This document shows, piece by piece, positions 52,477 to 61,507 of a stretch of 64,000 nt of DNA. Origin of the DNA: Alphaproteobacteria bacterium (GTDB lineage: Bacteria; Pseudomonadota; Alphaproteobacteria; MPNO01; UBA830); NCBI GenBank assembly GCA_022822405.1, contig JAJEBT010000097.1:37850-101849 (forward strand), in the 5' to 3' direction. Below the pieces are notes generated by a model. The model ran no database searches, was not told the origin of the DNA, and saw only the letters and a list, made by a program, of their open reading frames with translations. How positions within the stretch are numbered: position 1 is the stretch's first letter; every line of letters begins with the position of its first letter. The position numbers and the translations under genes are program-made.

Positions 52477-53225
52477 CACCGGACACGGACAGGCGGTCGT
52501 CACTGCGTGCAGAAGTCGCGGCCTGCACGCGCATCCTCAACATGGAGGGATTGATCGACTATTCCGGACATGTCAGCGCGCGACTGCCCGACGGATCCGG
52601 CATCGTCATACAGTGCTACGACGATCCCCGTTCCGGCGTCACGCCCGATGGTCTGCTGATTTGCGACATGGACGGGCACCTTGTCGAAGGCTCTGCGGGA
52701 AAGGCGCCACCGCGTGAGGTGTTCATTCATACCGAGGTCCTCGCCACACGCCCGGAAGTCCACGCGGTCGGACATTTTCATCCTGAGATCGCGACCATCT
52801 TCAGCATCGTCAAGGATACAGGGCTGGCCGCCGTGAAAAATCATGCAGCGCGCTGGGCAGACGGAATACCGGTTCACCCTGATCCCGGCCACATTAACAC
52901 TCCCGCGGCCGGCCGCGCGTTGGCGGCGACGCTTGGATCCTGCAATGCCGCCCTCATCCGCGCCCACGGGGTCGTGCTGCTCGCCGAGAGCGTGCCGGCG
53001 TTGCTCGTTGATTCGGTGCATTTCGAGGAGAACGCCCAGGCGTTCTGGCGTGCAGCGGCCATCGGCGCCGTCGATCCGCTTTCCGATGCGGAACTCGCGG
53101 CCTTCACGCGGCGTTTCGACCGCGCCAAGCACGTTGCCAAGCTCTGGAAATACTACGTTGACCGGGCGATAGAACGCGAAGTTGTTCCGCCCGAGTGGTT
53201 GGGCTATACGCAACCGGGCTTGTAG
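52473..53225 (+). CDS. Class II aldolase/adducin family protein
   Basis: ILNMEGLIDYSGHVSARLPDGSGIVIQ; EVHAVGHFHPEIATIFSIV; LIRAHGVVLLAESV. Confidence 0.92.
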   Translation: MTPDTDRRSSLRAEVAACTRILNMEGLIDYSGHVSARLPDGSGIVIQCYDDPRSGVTPDGLLICDMDGHLVEGSAGKAPPREVFIHTEVLATRPEVHAVGHFHPEIATIFSIVKDTGLAAVKNHAARWADGIPVHPDPGHINTPAAGRALAATLGSCNAALIRAHGVVLLAESVPALLVDSVHFEENAQAFWRAAAIGAVDPLSDAELAAFTRRFDRAKHVAKLWKYYVDRAIEREVVPPEWLGYTQPGL

Positions 53226-53234
53226 CGGGACTGG

Positions 53235-53305
53235 AGCGGGTGAAGGGAATCGAACCCTCGTCGTAAGCTTGGGAAGCTTCTGCTCTGCCATTGAGCTACA
53301 CCCGC
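53235..53305 (-). tRNA. tRNA-Gly (anticodon CCC)
   Basis: Reverse complement GCGGGTG-TA-GCTC AATGGCA GAGC-A-GAAGC TTCCCAA GCTTA-CGAC-GAGGG TTCGATT CCCTT-CACCCGC-T: full cloverleaf, CCC anticodon, U73 discriminator consistent with Gly. Confidence 0.95.
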
Positions 53306-53435
53306 GCTTCGGCAACGCATCCTATGCGCCGGTGCCGGGGAGTCAAGCAAGCCACGAAGGTGGGATTGCTGGCGCTGACAAGCCGGCGGACAGGGCCTCG
53401 GGGCGCGTCTGCATTGTGGAACAAGGGAGGAAGAG

Positions 53436-54290
53436 ATGAAGCTCTGCCGTTTCAACGACGACCGTCTGGGCATTGTGGAGGGCGGAGAGGTCATTGACGT
53501 CACCGGTGCGTTGGACGCGATCCCCGCGTCCCGCTGGCCCCGGCCCCAGGGTGATGCCCTGATCGCGAACCTCGATGCAGTATGCGAGAGGGCGCGTGAC
53601 CTCGCCGGTTCCGGCGCGCGCTTCGACGCGGACGGTGTCCTGCTCAGGAGCCCGGTCGCCAACCCGACCAAGGTCATCGGTGCGCCTGTCAACTACCACG
53701 CCCATATGGAAGAATCGATCAAGGATGAGGGCGTCAGCTTCGGCCGCGACATCAAGACGATCGATGAGTATGGGCTGTTCCTGAAGAGCCCCGTTCTCGT
53801 CGGGCCGGGCGAAGGCGTTGCGCTGCATTTCACGGACCGTCGCAACGATCACGAAATTGAACTCGCCATGGTCATCGGAAAGACGGCGAAGAATGTCGCG
53901 TACGAGGACGCGCTCGATCATGTGGCAGGTTACGCCATCGGCCTCGACATGACGGTGCGCGGCACCGAAGAGCGGAGCCTGCGCAAGGCGATCGACAGTT
54001 ATTCCGTCCTCGGCCCGTGGCTCGTGACCGCTGACGAAATTGCTGATCCCGACAAGCTCGATTTCGCTATCCACGTCGGCGACGAAGAGCGCCAGAACTC
54101 GAACACCGACAAGTTGATCTTCGACTGCCGCAAGCTGATAGCCTACGGCTCGAGCTTCTACACGCTCTTCCCCGGCGACGTTATCATGACCGGCACGCCC
54201 GAAGGCGTCGGCCCGGTTACGCCGGGTGACGTGATGCATTGTTATTGCGAGGGCATCGGCCGCATGGATGTCCCCGTTCGCGCTGCCTGA
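53436..54290 (+). CDS. Fumarylacetoacetate hydrolase family protein
   Basis: MKLCRFNDDRLGIVEGGEVIDVTGALDAIP; NPTKVIGAPVNYHAHMEES; TLFPGDVIMTGTPEGVGPVTPGD. Confidence 0.93.
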   Translation: MKLCRFNDDRLGIVEGGEVIDVTGALDAIPASRWPRPQGDALIANLDAVCERARDLAGSGARFDADGVLLRSPVANPTKVIGAPVNYHAHMEESIKDEGVSFGRDIKTIDEYGLFLKSPVLVGPGEGVALHFTDRRNDHEIELAMVIGKTAKNVAYEDALDHVAGYAIGLDMTVRGTEERSLRKAIDSYSVLGPWLVTADEIADPDKLDFAIHVGDEERQNSNTDKLIFDCRKLIAYGSSFYTLFPGDVIMTGTPEGVGPVTPGDVMHCYCEGIGRMDVPVRAA

Positions 54291-54691
54291 TGCCCGGAGA
54301 GACCCTTGTCGGGCGCCTTGCCACGGGGATCGGCATGGGCAAGACCTTCACCAGGCTCGATTGGGCGCGTCACCAGTTTGTCGAGAAACTCGGAATCGAT
54401 CCCTATCCGGGTACCGTCAATGTGGTCGTCGACGATCCCGAATCGATGCCGGTCTGGGTTCGTCTCAAGCGACAGGCAGGAATTGCGGTGGAAAATCCGG
54501 GAGACGGGCCGCATGACTGTGATGCAAAATGCTGGCCGGTCCGGATCGCCGGCGCAATCGACGGTGCGATCGTCCTCCCTCTCGTCGAAGATTATCCGCC
54601 GGCCCAGGTGGAGGTGATCGCGGCGGTCGGCGTGCGCGAGGCGCTAGGTATTGAGGACGGCGACACGGTGACGCTGACGCTGGCAGGCTGA
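54290..54691 (+). CDS. DUF120-family protein (archaeal CTP-dependent riboflavin kinase RibK-like)
   Basis: LVGRLATGIGMGKTFTRLDWARHQFVEKLGIDPYPGTVNVVVD...GAIVLPLVEDYPPAQVEVIAAVGVREALGIEDGDTVTLTL; matches G-x-G-x-F, KLGxxPYxGTxN, and GAIVxPxxxxY...LREx..L.DGD.V signatures recalled from Methanocaldococcus MJ0056; TGATG overlap with preceding FAH gene. Confidence 0.85.
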   Translation: MPGETLVGRLATGIGMGKTFTRLDWARHQFVEKLGIDPYPGTVNVVVDDPESMPVWVRLKRQAGIAVENPGDGPHDCDAKCWPVRIAGAIDGAIVLPLVEDYPPAQVEVIAAVGVREALGIEDGDTVTLTLAG

Positions 54692-54694
54692 ACG

Positions 54695-55777
54695 ATGACG
54701 GCGCGCATCGTACGGGCGGAGGCGGAACTCTGGGTCTTCCCGCTGTCGGGGCCGACGGGCGGTTCCGGCATCACCGCCGTCGACGTGATCGTCGTCGATC
54801 TCGAGGATTCGGCTGGTCATGTCGGCAGCGGCTTTTCCTATGTCCTCGGCGGCGGCGGCGGCACGGTGGTGGCTGCGGCGCGCGACATGCTCGACCGGTT
54901 TGTCAGGAATGAGCCCCTGGTACCGCCCCAGGTCATGTGGCGCCGCCTCGCCGCGTCCCTGAACCGCCTCGGGCGCGGAGTCGGATATCTCGCGATCGCC
55001 GCCATCGACGTGGCGATGTGGGATCTCCAAGCCAGACGTCTTGGGGTACCGCTTGCCGTCGCGCTCGGCGGGGCGCCACGCAGCCTGCCGGTGTACGGTT
55101 CGGGCGGATTCGCGCCGGCGCAGGACCCCGGCGCTGCAGTTGAACAGGCCTGCCGTTATGCGGAAGCAGGCTGCAGGGCCGTCAAGTTGCGTGTCGCCGG
55201 CACTCCGCCGGACGCCGAGCGCATCGGGGCGGTCGCGGATGCGCTTCCCTCTCATGTGCAACTCATGGCCGACGCCAACGAAAAATGCGACCTTGTCAGC
55301 GCGCAGTGGCTTGCGAGGAAGCTTGCGGATGCGGATGCGCTGTGGTTCGAGGAGCCGCTACCGGCGCACGACACCGATGGCTTTCGCGTGTTGGCGCAGA
55401 ACAGTCCGGTCGCCCTGGCGACCGGCGAGCATCATCAGGGCGTCGAGGAGTTGGCGCCGTTGATGGAGGCAAGGGCGATCTCGGTTATTCAGCCGGATCT
55501 TGCCATGATGGGCGGCATCACCGAATGCCTGCGCGTTGCGCAGATAGCTGAGCACTACAATCTGGCGGTATCGCCGCATTTTCTCCCGGCGCTTTTCATT
55601 CACCTTGCTGCGGCGGCACCAGCTGTCGTCTGGATGGAAGATTTTCCGCTCCTTGAACCGCTGTTCGACGAGCCCCGGTCGATGGATGAACACGGTTTTA
55701 TTACGCCTTCGGAGGAGCCGGGGCACGGGCTTGCATGGGCAGCAGGCGCCCGCGAGGAATACAGGACGGATCGATGA
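54695..55777 (+). CDS. Mandelate racemase/muconate lactonizing enzyme family (enolase superfamily)
   Basis: GVGYLAIAAIDVAMWDLQARRLGVPLAVALGG; CRAVKLRVAG; LMADANEKCDL; WFEEPLPAHD; IQPDLAMMGGITECLRVAQIAEHYNLAVSPHFLP. Confidence 0.93.
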   Translation: MTARIVRAEAELWVFPLSGPTGGSGITAVDVIVVDLEDSAGHVGSGFSYVLGGGGGTVVAAARDMLDRFVRNEPLVPPQVMWRRLAASLNRLGRGVGYLAIAAIDVAMWDLQARRLGVPLAVALGGAPRSLPVYGSGGFAPAQDPGAAVEQACRYAEAGCRAVKLRVAGTPPDAERIGAVADALPSHVQLMADANEKCDLVSAQWLARKLADADALWFEEPLPAHDTDGFRVLAQNSPVALATGEHHQGVEELAPLMEARAISVIQPDLAMMGGITECLRVAQIAEHYNLAVSPHFLPALFIHLAAAAPAVVWMEDFPLLEPLFDEPRSMDEHGFITPSEEPGHGLAWAAGAREEYRTDR

Positions 55778-56652
55778 GGTTGTGCCGCTACAACAGCGAC
55801 AAGCTGGGACTGGTCAAGGGAGACCAGCTGATCGACGTCACCCCGGCGCTTGATGTCCTGCCCGAGCGGCGTTGGCCGTCTCCTCTAGGCGACCAGCTGA
55901 TCGCCGGTCTCGACACGGTGCTCAGGGAAGTGTCCGGCCTCCAGAAGATGGGATACGTGCAGGGGGTTGCCAACGTCACGCTGCGAAGCCCGGTGGCCAA
56001 TCCGACAAAGATCATTGGCGCGCCCGCGAACTATATGGATCACGTCGCGGAAGCACGGGATGATCCCGGGATCAGCTTCGGCCGCGAGACCAGGACGATC
56101 AAGGACAGCGGGCTGTTCCTGAAGGCGGTGTCAGCCTTGGCCGGGGCCGGTGATGGCATCGTTCTCGGCCATGCCGGCCGCCGCAATGACCACGAGATCG
56201 AACTTGCGCTGGTCATCGGACGTGGCGGCAAGAACATCGCGCCCGATGCCGCTCTCGACCATGTCGCCGGGTATGCCATCGGCCTTGACATCACGGTGCG
56301 CGGCGTCGAGGACCGCAGTCTCCGCAAGTCCGGTGACTCCTATGCGCTGCTGGGGCCGTGGATGACGACGGCCGACGAGATTCCTGACCCGGACAACCTC
56401 GGATTTCGCCTTCTGGTGAACGGAGACGTGCGCCAGGAGTCGAACACCCGGTTCATGATCTTCGGTTGCCGGAAGTTGATCGCCTACGCGTCGACATTCT
56501 ACACGCTCTATCCGGGCGACGTCATCATGACGGGCACGCCGAGCGGCGTTGGCCACCTGTTTCCCGGGGACAGCCTGCGGTGCGAGTTTGACATCATCGG
56601 AAAGATGGACGTAAAGGTGCGCACCGCTGCCGAGGCAGCGGCTGCCCCGTAA
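55774..56652 (+). CDS. Fumarylacetoacetate hydrolase family protein (paralog of 53436..54290)
   Basis: MRLCRYNSDKLGLVKGDQLIDVTPALDVLP; NPTKIIGAPANYMDHVAEARDD; TLYPGDVIMTGTPSGVGHLFPGD; ATGA overlap with enolase-superfamily gene. Confidence 0.93.
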   Translation: MRLCRYNSDKLGLVKGDQLIDVTPALDVLPERRWPSPLGDQLIAGLDTVLREVSGLQKMGYVQGVANVTLRSPVANPTKIIGAPANYMDHVAEARDDPGISFGRETRTIKDSGLFLKAVSALAGAGDGIVLGHAGRRNDHEIELALVIGRGGKNIAPDAALDHVAGYAIGLDITVRGVEDRSLRKSGDSYALLGPWMTTADEIPDPDNLGFRLLVNGDVRQESNTRFMIFGCRKLIAYASTFYTLYPGDVIMTGTPSGVGHLFPGDSLRCEFDIIGKMDVKVRTAAEAAAAP

Positions 56653-56740
56653 TGAAGCCGCGGCGGAGCCGGTAATACCGGAGCCGGACGCGGTTCGGAA
56701 CGTCCGGGGAGCAAAGGCAGAGCCTGGCGCGGGCTGTTGT

Positions 56741-58162
56741 TCAACTGTTTCCGACGGACCGGGCGCTTTCCTGAAAATCCCTGATTTCGTCGGCGTCGGG
56801 CATGACCACGAACTCGGGATAGGCCTCGATCCCGAGTTCGGCAGTATCTTGTCCCAACTCCTCGACCGACAGCGTCACGCGCGCTGACAGCGTCTTGTCG
56901 ATGGCCCACCAGACGGCGAGCGAAGAGACGAAGACGAACGCGCCTATGGCCACCACTCCGGTGAGCTGCGTAACGAAGTCACCACCGCCCGCGATGCACA
57001 CTGCGAGCGTTCCCCAAATGCCGGCGAACAGATGCGCCGGCACGGCGCCGACAACATCGTCGAGTTTCATAATCTCGAGAAGCCTCATGCCGAGCACGAC
57101 GATGATGCCGCCGACTCCACCGATGATGATGGCCCAGTAATGTTCGGTGATATCAGGCCCCGCCGTGATAGCCACGAGGCCGCCGATGGCGCCGTTGAGC
57201 GTGGCGAGCAAGTCGACCCGGCCGGTTACCGGACGCGAGATCGTAATCGCCGCCATTACGCCGGCGGCGGCAGCAAGGTTGGTGTTGGCGAGGATGTTGC
57301 TTATCGCGATGGCGTCTACGGCGCCGCTCAGTGCGAGTTGCGAGCCACCGTTGAAGCCGAACCAGCCCAACCAAAGAATGAATACCCCGAGGGTCACGGC
57401 CGGCACGTTAGATGGCGGCGTGGACTTGACGCTGCCGTCGTCACGGAATTTTCCGGTTCTTGCGCCGACGATGATGATGCCGGCAAGCGCCGCCCAGCCG
57501 CCGGTGGAATGAACGATGGTTGAGCCAGCGAAGTCCTTGAACCCCATTTCGCCGAGCCATCCACCGCCCCACGTCCAGGAACCGATGACGGGGTAGATGA
57601 TGGCAGTCAGTATTGCCGTGAAGAGAAAGAACGACCACAACTTGACGCGTTCAGCCAAGGCTCCGGATACGATCGAAGCCGTCGTGGCCACGAATACCAT
57701 CTGGAAGAACCAGTCCGACATCGTCGAGTACTTGTTCTTGATCACGCTGGCGGCGACCTCGGTCTTGCCGCCCACGAGCGCGATCTCGTCTGCGGTCGTG
57801 CCGTAGAGAAAGTCGAAGCTGCCGATCCAGCCGCTCACATCGGTGTACATGAGGGTGTAGCCGAGCAGGTAGTAGGTAAGGCCGGCGATGGAGTAGAGGC
57901 CGATGTTCTTCAGGCAGATCACGGAAGCGTTCTTGGTGCGCACGGTACCCGATTCGAGCATCGTGAAGCCGGCGCACATCCACATGACCAGCGCGCCCCA
58001 GACGAGGAAGGAGAAGCTGTTGAGTACGAAGCCGGCTTCGGCATCGACGGCGGCCTGCGCTGCCGGGGCGAAGACGATCATGCCAAGCGCTGCAAGAACG
58101 ATGGTGACGGCCCGTGCAGGACGGCGGGCGGAAAGCGGCCGGAACTTATTCATCTGGTACAT
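56741..58162 (-). CDS. Ammonium transporter (Amt family)
   Basis: AGFTMLESGTVRTKNASVICLKNIGLYSIAGLTYYLLGYTLMY; STIVHSTGGWAALAGIIIVGARTGKF; LGWFGFNGGSQLA; start could be the in-frame Met at 58153. Confidence 0.94.
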   Translation of the reverse strand: MYQMNKFRPLSARRPARAVTIVLAALGMIVFAPAAQAAVDAEAGFVLNSFSFLVWGALVMWMCAGFTMLESGTVRTKNASVICLKNIGLYSIAGLTYYLLGYTLMYTDVSGWIGSFDFLYGTTADEIALVGGKTEVAASVIKNKYSTMSDWFFQMVFVATTASIVSGALAERVKLWSFFLFTAILTAIIYPVIGSWTWGGGWLGEMGFKDFAGSTIVHSTGGWAALAGIIIVGARTGKFRDDGSVKSTPPSNVPAVTLGVFILWLGWFGFNGGSQLALSGAVDAIAISNILANTNLAAAAGVMAAITISRPVTGRVDLLATLNGAIGGLVAITAGPDITEHYWAIIIGGVGGIIVVLGMRLLEIMKLDDVVGAVPAHLFAGIWGTLAVCIAGGGDFVTQLTGVVAIGAFVFVSSLAVWWAIDKTLSARVTLSVEELGQDTAELGIEAYPEFVVMPDADEIRDFQESARSVGNS

Positions 58163-58312
58163 GCCTCCGTTGATGCCCCGATGGGCAGGCGGGCCGATGA
58201 TATAGCCCTTTGCGGGTATTTTTCGCGGCATGCCTCTGCAGCCATCCGCCGTCTTCATTCGGGCGAGAGACGTAGCCGGGTGGCAGTCCTCGCCGGTCGA
58301 TGCAGTTCTGGC

Positions 58313-59539
58313 CTAGCGGTCGAAATTGAAGATTCGCTTCGCGTTCAGCCCCAGGATATTGCGCTTCGCCTCCTCGTCGAGAAACGGGAGGTCCCAGATC
58401 ACGCTTGGTGTGTCGAAGTCGTAATGCGGCCAGTCCGAGGCGTAGAGGAGCTGGGTATTCGCGTTGATCATCTCGAAGGTCACCTCGAGGGCCTTCATGT
58501 GATCGGTCTCCATGGGCTGGCACGTATAGTACATCTCCTTCATGTACTCGCTCGGCAGCTTCTTGAGCACTGGCGCTTCCGACGACCGCATCAGGTAGGT
58601 GTGGTCAAGGCGCTGCATCAGCCACGGTACCCAGGCGAGGCCGGATTCGATCCAGACGACGTCCAGGCCGGGAAAACGCTCGGGAAGGCCGTTCATGATC
58701 CAGTTCGTCATGTGGACCACGTTGCACCACACGAAGGACAGCGCGTGCATCGAACCAAACCGGTTGATCTGCATCATGAAGGGGTCCTGCCAGTAATAGC
58801 CGGCATGGAAGCCGAGCGGCAGGCCGCGCTCCTCAAGGGCGCGATAGACCTTCATGTAGTGATTGTGGTGGACGGCCTTGTAGCGCACCGACGTGACCAT
58901 GAATCCGACGCAACCCGGCGCGTCGCCGAACTCCTCGATGGTCTCGAGCGCCGATTCGGGATCGTTGAACGGCAGGAACATCATCGTCTTGAGGTGCTTG
59001 TCCTTGGTGAGGATGTTGTCGACCTGCCAGCGGTTGTAGGCCTTGCCAAGAGTGGCCTCCATGTCGAACTGGGGGTGCATGCCGAGAAAGAGCATGGGCG
59101 TGGGGAAGACTATCTGGTAGTCGATTCCCATGGCCTCGTAGGCGCGCTTCGCAAGCACCAGATCACGATGTCCGGCCTGCTTCAGCTCCTGTTCGCTGAC
59201 CGGCTCGCTGCGCGCGGCCTGATGCGGTATGCGACCGCCGACGTCCTGGTAGCGCATCGCAAGGTCGCCGTTGAGTGCATAGGGCGGGGTGCCCGAGCGA
59301 TGGAGAACCATCTCTCTCGCGTTCTCGCGCACGACGGGGTCATCGATATAGCCGATGATGTCTCGCCACGATTCGGTCTCGGTATGGTGCGAATCGATAT
59401 CGACGATGAACACATCGTCGAAATTCCGCTCTTCGGCCTGCCGCCGCGCCTTGGCAAGCACGTCCCTCGAATCTGTGTAGGTGGTGATTTCCTTGACGGG
59501 GTTTTCCCTGACCGGGACTGCTTCGACGCCTGTATCCAT
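58313..59539 (-). CDS. Amidohydrolase family protein (ACMSD-like TIM-barrel metal hydrolase)
   Basis: DDVFIVDIDSHHTETESW; PLGFHAGYYW; LLYASDWPHYDFDTP; AKRNILGLNAKRIFNF. Confidence 0.88.
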   Translation of the reverse strand: MDTGVEAVPVRENPVKEITTYTDSRDVLAKARRQAEERNFDDVFIVDIDSHHTETESWRDIIGYIDDPVVRENAREMVLHRSGTPPYALNGDLAMRYQDVGGRIPHQAARSEPVSEQELKQAGHRDLVLAKRAYEAMGIDYQIVFPTPMLFLGMHPQFDMEATLGKAYNRWQVDNILTKDKHLKTMMFLPFNDPESALETIEEFGDAPGCVGFMVTSVRYKAVHHNHYMKVYRALEERGLPLGFHAGYYWQDPFMMQINRFGSMHALSFVWCNVVHMTNWIMNGLPERFPGLDVVWIESGLAWVPWLMQRLDHTYLMRSSEAPVLKKLPSEYMKEMYYTCQPMETDHMKALEVTFEMINANTQLLYASDWPHYDFDTPSVIWDLPFLDEEAKRNILGLNAKRIFNFDR

Positions 59540-59625
59540 GTCTCGTCTCCCGTTTTCGCGTTCGCTTTTCGCCGGTTGCGGCCGACCTTTCCGGTACCGT
59601 CACCGACCCTGTTGCAGCCGGAGAT

Positions 59626-59946
59626 CTACGCGTCGTCGTCGGGCCGCGGCCTTCCGAACCACATGGCCAGATCGAAAGTCGAGAGGTTGACGGCGCGCAG
59701 CATGTCCGAACACGTCATGACCACGTCCGTCGCCGTGACATCCTGCGGTCCGGTGTAGGGAGAGAAGAACCGCTCCTCCATCTCGACCTTGTTTGCGAAG
59801 AGCCGGGTTCCCGCGGTCAGCAGCCGCTGCACCGTCTCATCGGAAATTGCCGCCGTGTCGCCGTTATCGAGGGCCTGTTCCGCTATTTCCAGCGCCTTCG
59901 ACGCCGCCGCGTCAAGTGCTGCAAGGTCGGCTTCAGATGGCGACAT
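59626..59946 (-). CDS. Small protein of unknown function (106 aa) between amidohydrolase and Rieske genes
   Basis: MSPSEADLAALDAAASKALEIAEQALDNGDTAAISDETVQRLLTAGTRLFANKVEMEERFFSPYTGPQ...; 14-nt overlap with Rieske gene. Confidence 0.7.
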   Translation of the reverse strand: MSPSEADLAALDAAASKALEIAEQALDNGDTAAISDETVQRLLTAGTRLFANKVEMEERFFSPYTGPQDVTATDVVMTCSDMLRAVNLSTFDLAMWFGRPRPDDDA

Positions 59947-60301
59947 ACACCTCTCCGTCCTTGACAGAGACCTTGAACGGCCGGAGCCGTACGTTCTTGC
60001 TGCCGGGATGGCGGCCGGTTTTCACGTTGTATTCAAAGCCGTGCCACGGGCAGACGATATGGACATCCGTCTCCGAGAACTTGAGCCCATGGGCCGTCTT
60101 CTCGGTTTCGTGAATGATCTCTTCGACGCGGTTGATGATCTTGCCCTGGCACGCCGGCCCGCCCTGATGGGCGCAATTGTTCTCATACGCGTAGAATTCG
60201 CCGTCGACATGAAAGACGCCGATCTCGAGATCGCCTTGCGCGATGATTTTTCGGTCGCGGTCGCCGAATTCGTCTGTCCGCCCGACATAAAGCTCCGCCA
60301 C
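59933..60301 (-). CDS. Rieske [2Fe-2S] ferredoxin-like protein
   Basis: FYAYENNCAHQGGPACQGKI...IVCPWHGFEYNVKTGRHPG (CxH..CxxH). Confidence 0.93.
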   Translation of the reverse strand: MAELYVGRTDEFGDRDRKIIAQGDLEIGVFHVDGEFYAYENNCAHQGGPACQGKIINRVEEIIHETEKTAHGLKFSETDVHIVCPWHGFEYNVKTGRHPGSKNVRLRPFKVSVKDGEVYVAI

Positions 60302-60474
60302 TGTCGATCCTCCCCGGCTACTGCCCCGGATTGCTGCCGCATGACCGGGCGGCAGCGAGTTTCATCTTTCCGACCCCACTATAGCATCGGCGCTTTTTTT
60401 CGCCAAAACCGCTGTGCCGTTGTGCCGCCTCGCTGATTCGCGCCAGTGCTCCGGTGTTCCAGCGCGACAACTCG

Positions 60475-61470
60475 TCAGGCGGATTCCCGATTCACGGATC
60501 CGGGACCCGAAATGATGTCGGCAAACAGGTCCGGATCGACGTTGCCGCCGGAGAGAATTACGCAGGCCGTCTTGCCCACGATGTCGATCTTGCCTGCGAG
60601 GATGGTTGCGAGACCGGTGGCCCCGCCCGGTTCGGTCACGAGGCGGGCATCCGAAAACGCCGTCTTCATCGCTGCCCTGACCTCGCTGTCGGAAACCGAT
60701 GCGGCGCCGGCGAGATGCTTGCGATTTATATCGAACGTGAGTTCGCCTGGAGTCGATACCAGCAGCGCGTCACAGATCGACGTCGCGCCGGCCGCATTCG
60801 TTTCGCGCTTGCCCGAGAGAAGCGAGCGCCGGGTGTCATCGAATCCGTCTGGCTCTGCTGCATGAATTTCCGCGTCGGGCCAGGACGCGTGCAGGGCGAG
60901 GGAGGTTCCGGCGATCAGGCCGCCGCCTGAACAGGGCACGACCGCGATATCGACGTCGATGTCCAGTTCCCGGCATTGTGCGACGACCTCAAGGCCTACG
61001 GTCCCCTGGCCGGCAACGACATCAGGATGGTCGTAGGGGTGGATCAGCACTGCTCCGGTGCGGTCCATGATCTCGGCGGCAACCTGCTCGCGGGCGCCGC
61101 CCTCGCGGCTGCAGGTCACGATGTTCGCGCCAAATGAGCGGGTGCGCTCGATCTTGATGTCCGGCGCATCGGACGGCATGACGATTGTCGCGTCGATGCC
61201 CAGCCTCTGTGCGGCCAGGGCAGCGGCCTGCGCATGATTGCCCGAGGAGTGAGTGACAATTCCGCGTGCGCGTTCACGGTCGGGGAGGCGCGAAATGCGG
61301 TTCCAGGCGCCCCTGATCTTGAACGCGCCCATGGGCTGGAACATCTCGCACTTGAGGAGGACGCGCCCGCCAGTCCGTGCGTTTATCGCTGCGCTCTCGA
61401 GAAGCGGCGTGATGCAGGCGACGTCCCGCAAGCGCGTGGCGGCATCCCGGATATCGTCGATTGTCGGCAT
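60475..61470 (-). CDS. Threonine/serine dehydratase-like PLP enzyme (threonine ammonia-lyase family)
   Basis: VLLKCEMFQPMGAFKIRGAWNRISRLPDRERARGIVTHSSGNHAQAAALAAQRLGIDATIVMP; PCSGGGLIAGTSLA. Confidence 0.9.
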   Translation of the reverse strand: MPTIDDIRDAATRLRDVACITPLLESAAINARTGGRVLLKCEMFQPMGAFKIRGAWNRISRLPDRERARGIVTHSSGNHAQAAALAAQRLGIDATIVMPSDAPDIKIERTRSFGANIVTCSREGGAREQVAAEIMDRTGAVLIHPYDHPDVVAGQGTVGLEVVAQCRELDIDVDIAVVPCSGGGLIAGTSLALHASWPDAEIHAAEPDGFDDTRRSLLSGKRETNAAGATSICDALLVSTPGELTFDINRKHLAGAASVSDSEVRAAMKTAFSDARLVTEPGGATGLATILAGKIDIVGKTACVILSGGNVDPDLFADIISGPGSVNRESA

Positions 61471-61507
61471 TTGCTATCGGCTCCCGAGGTGATGTGGCGG
61501 GCGGCGC

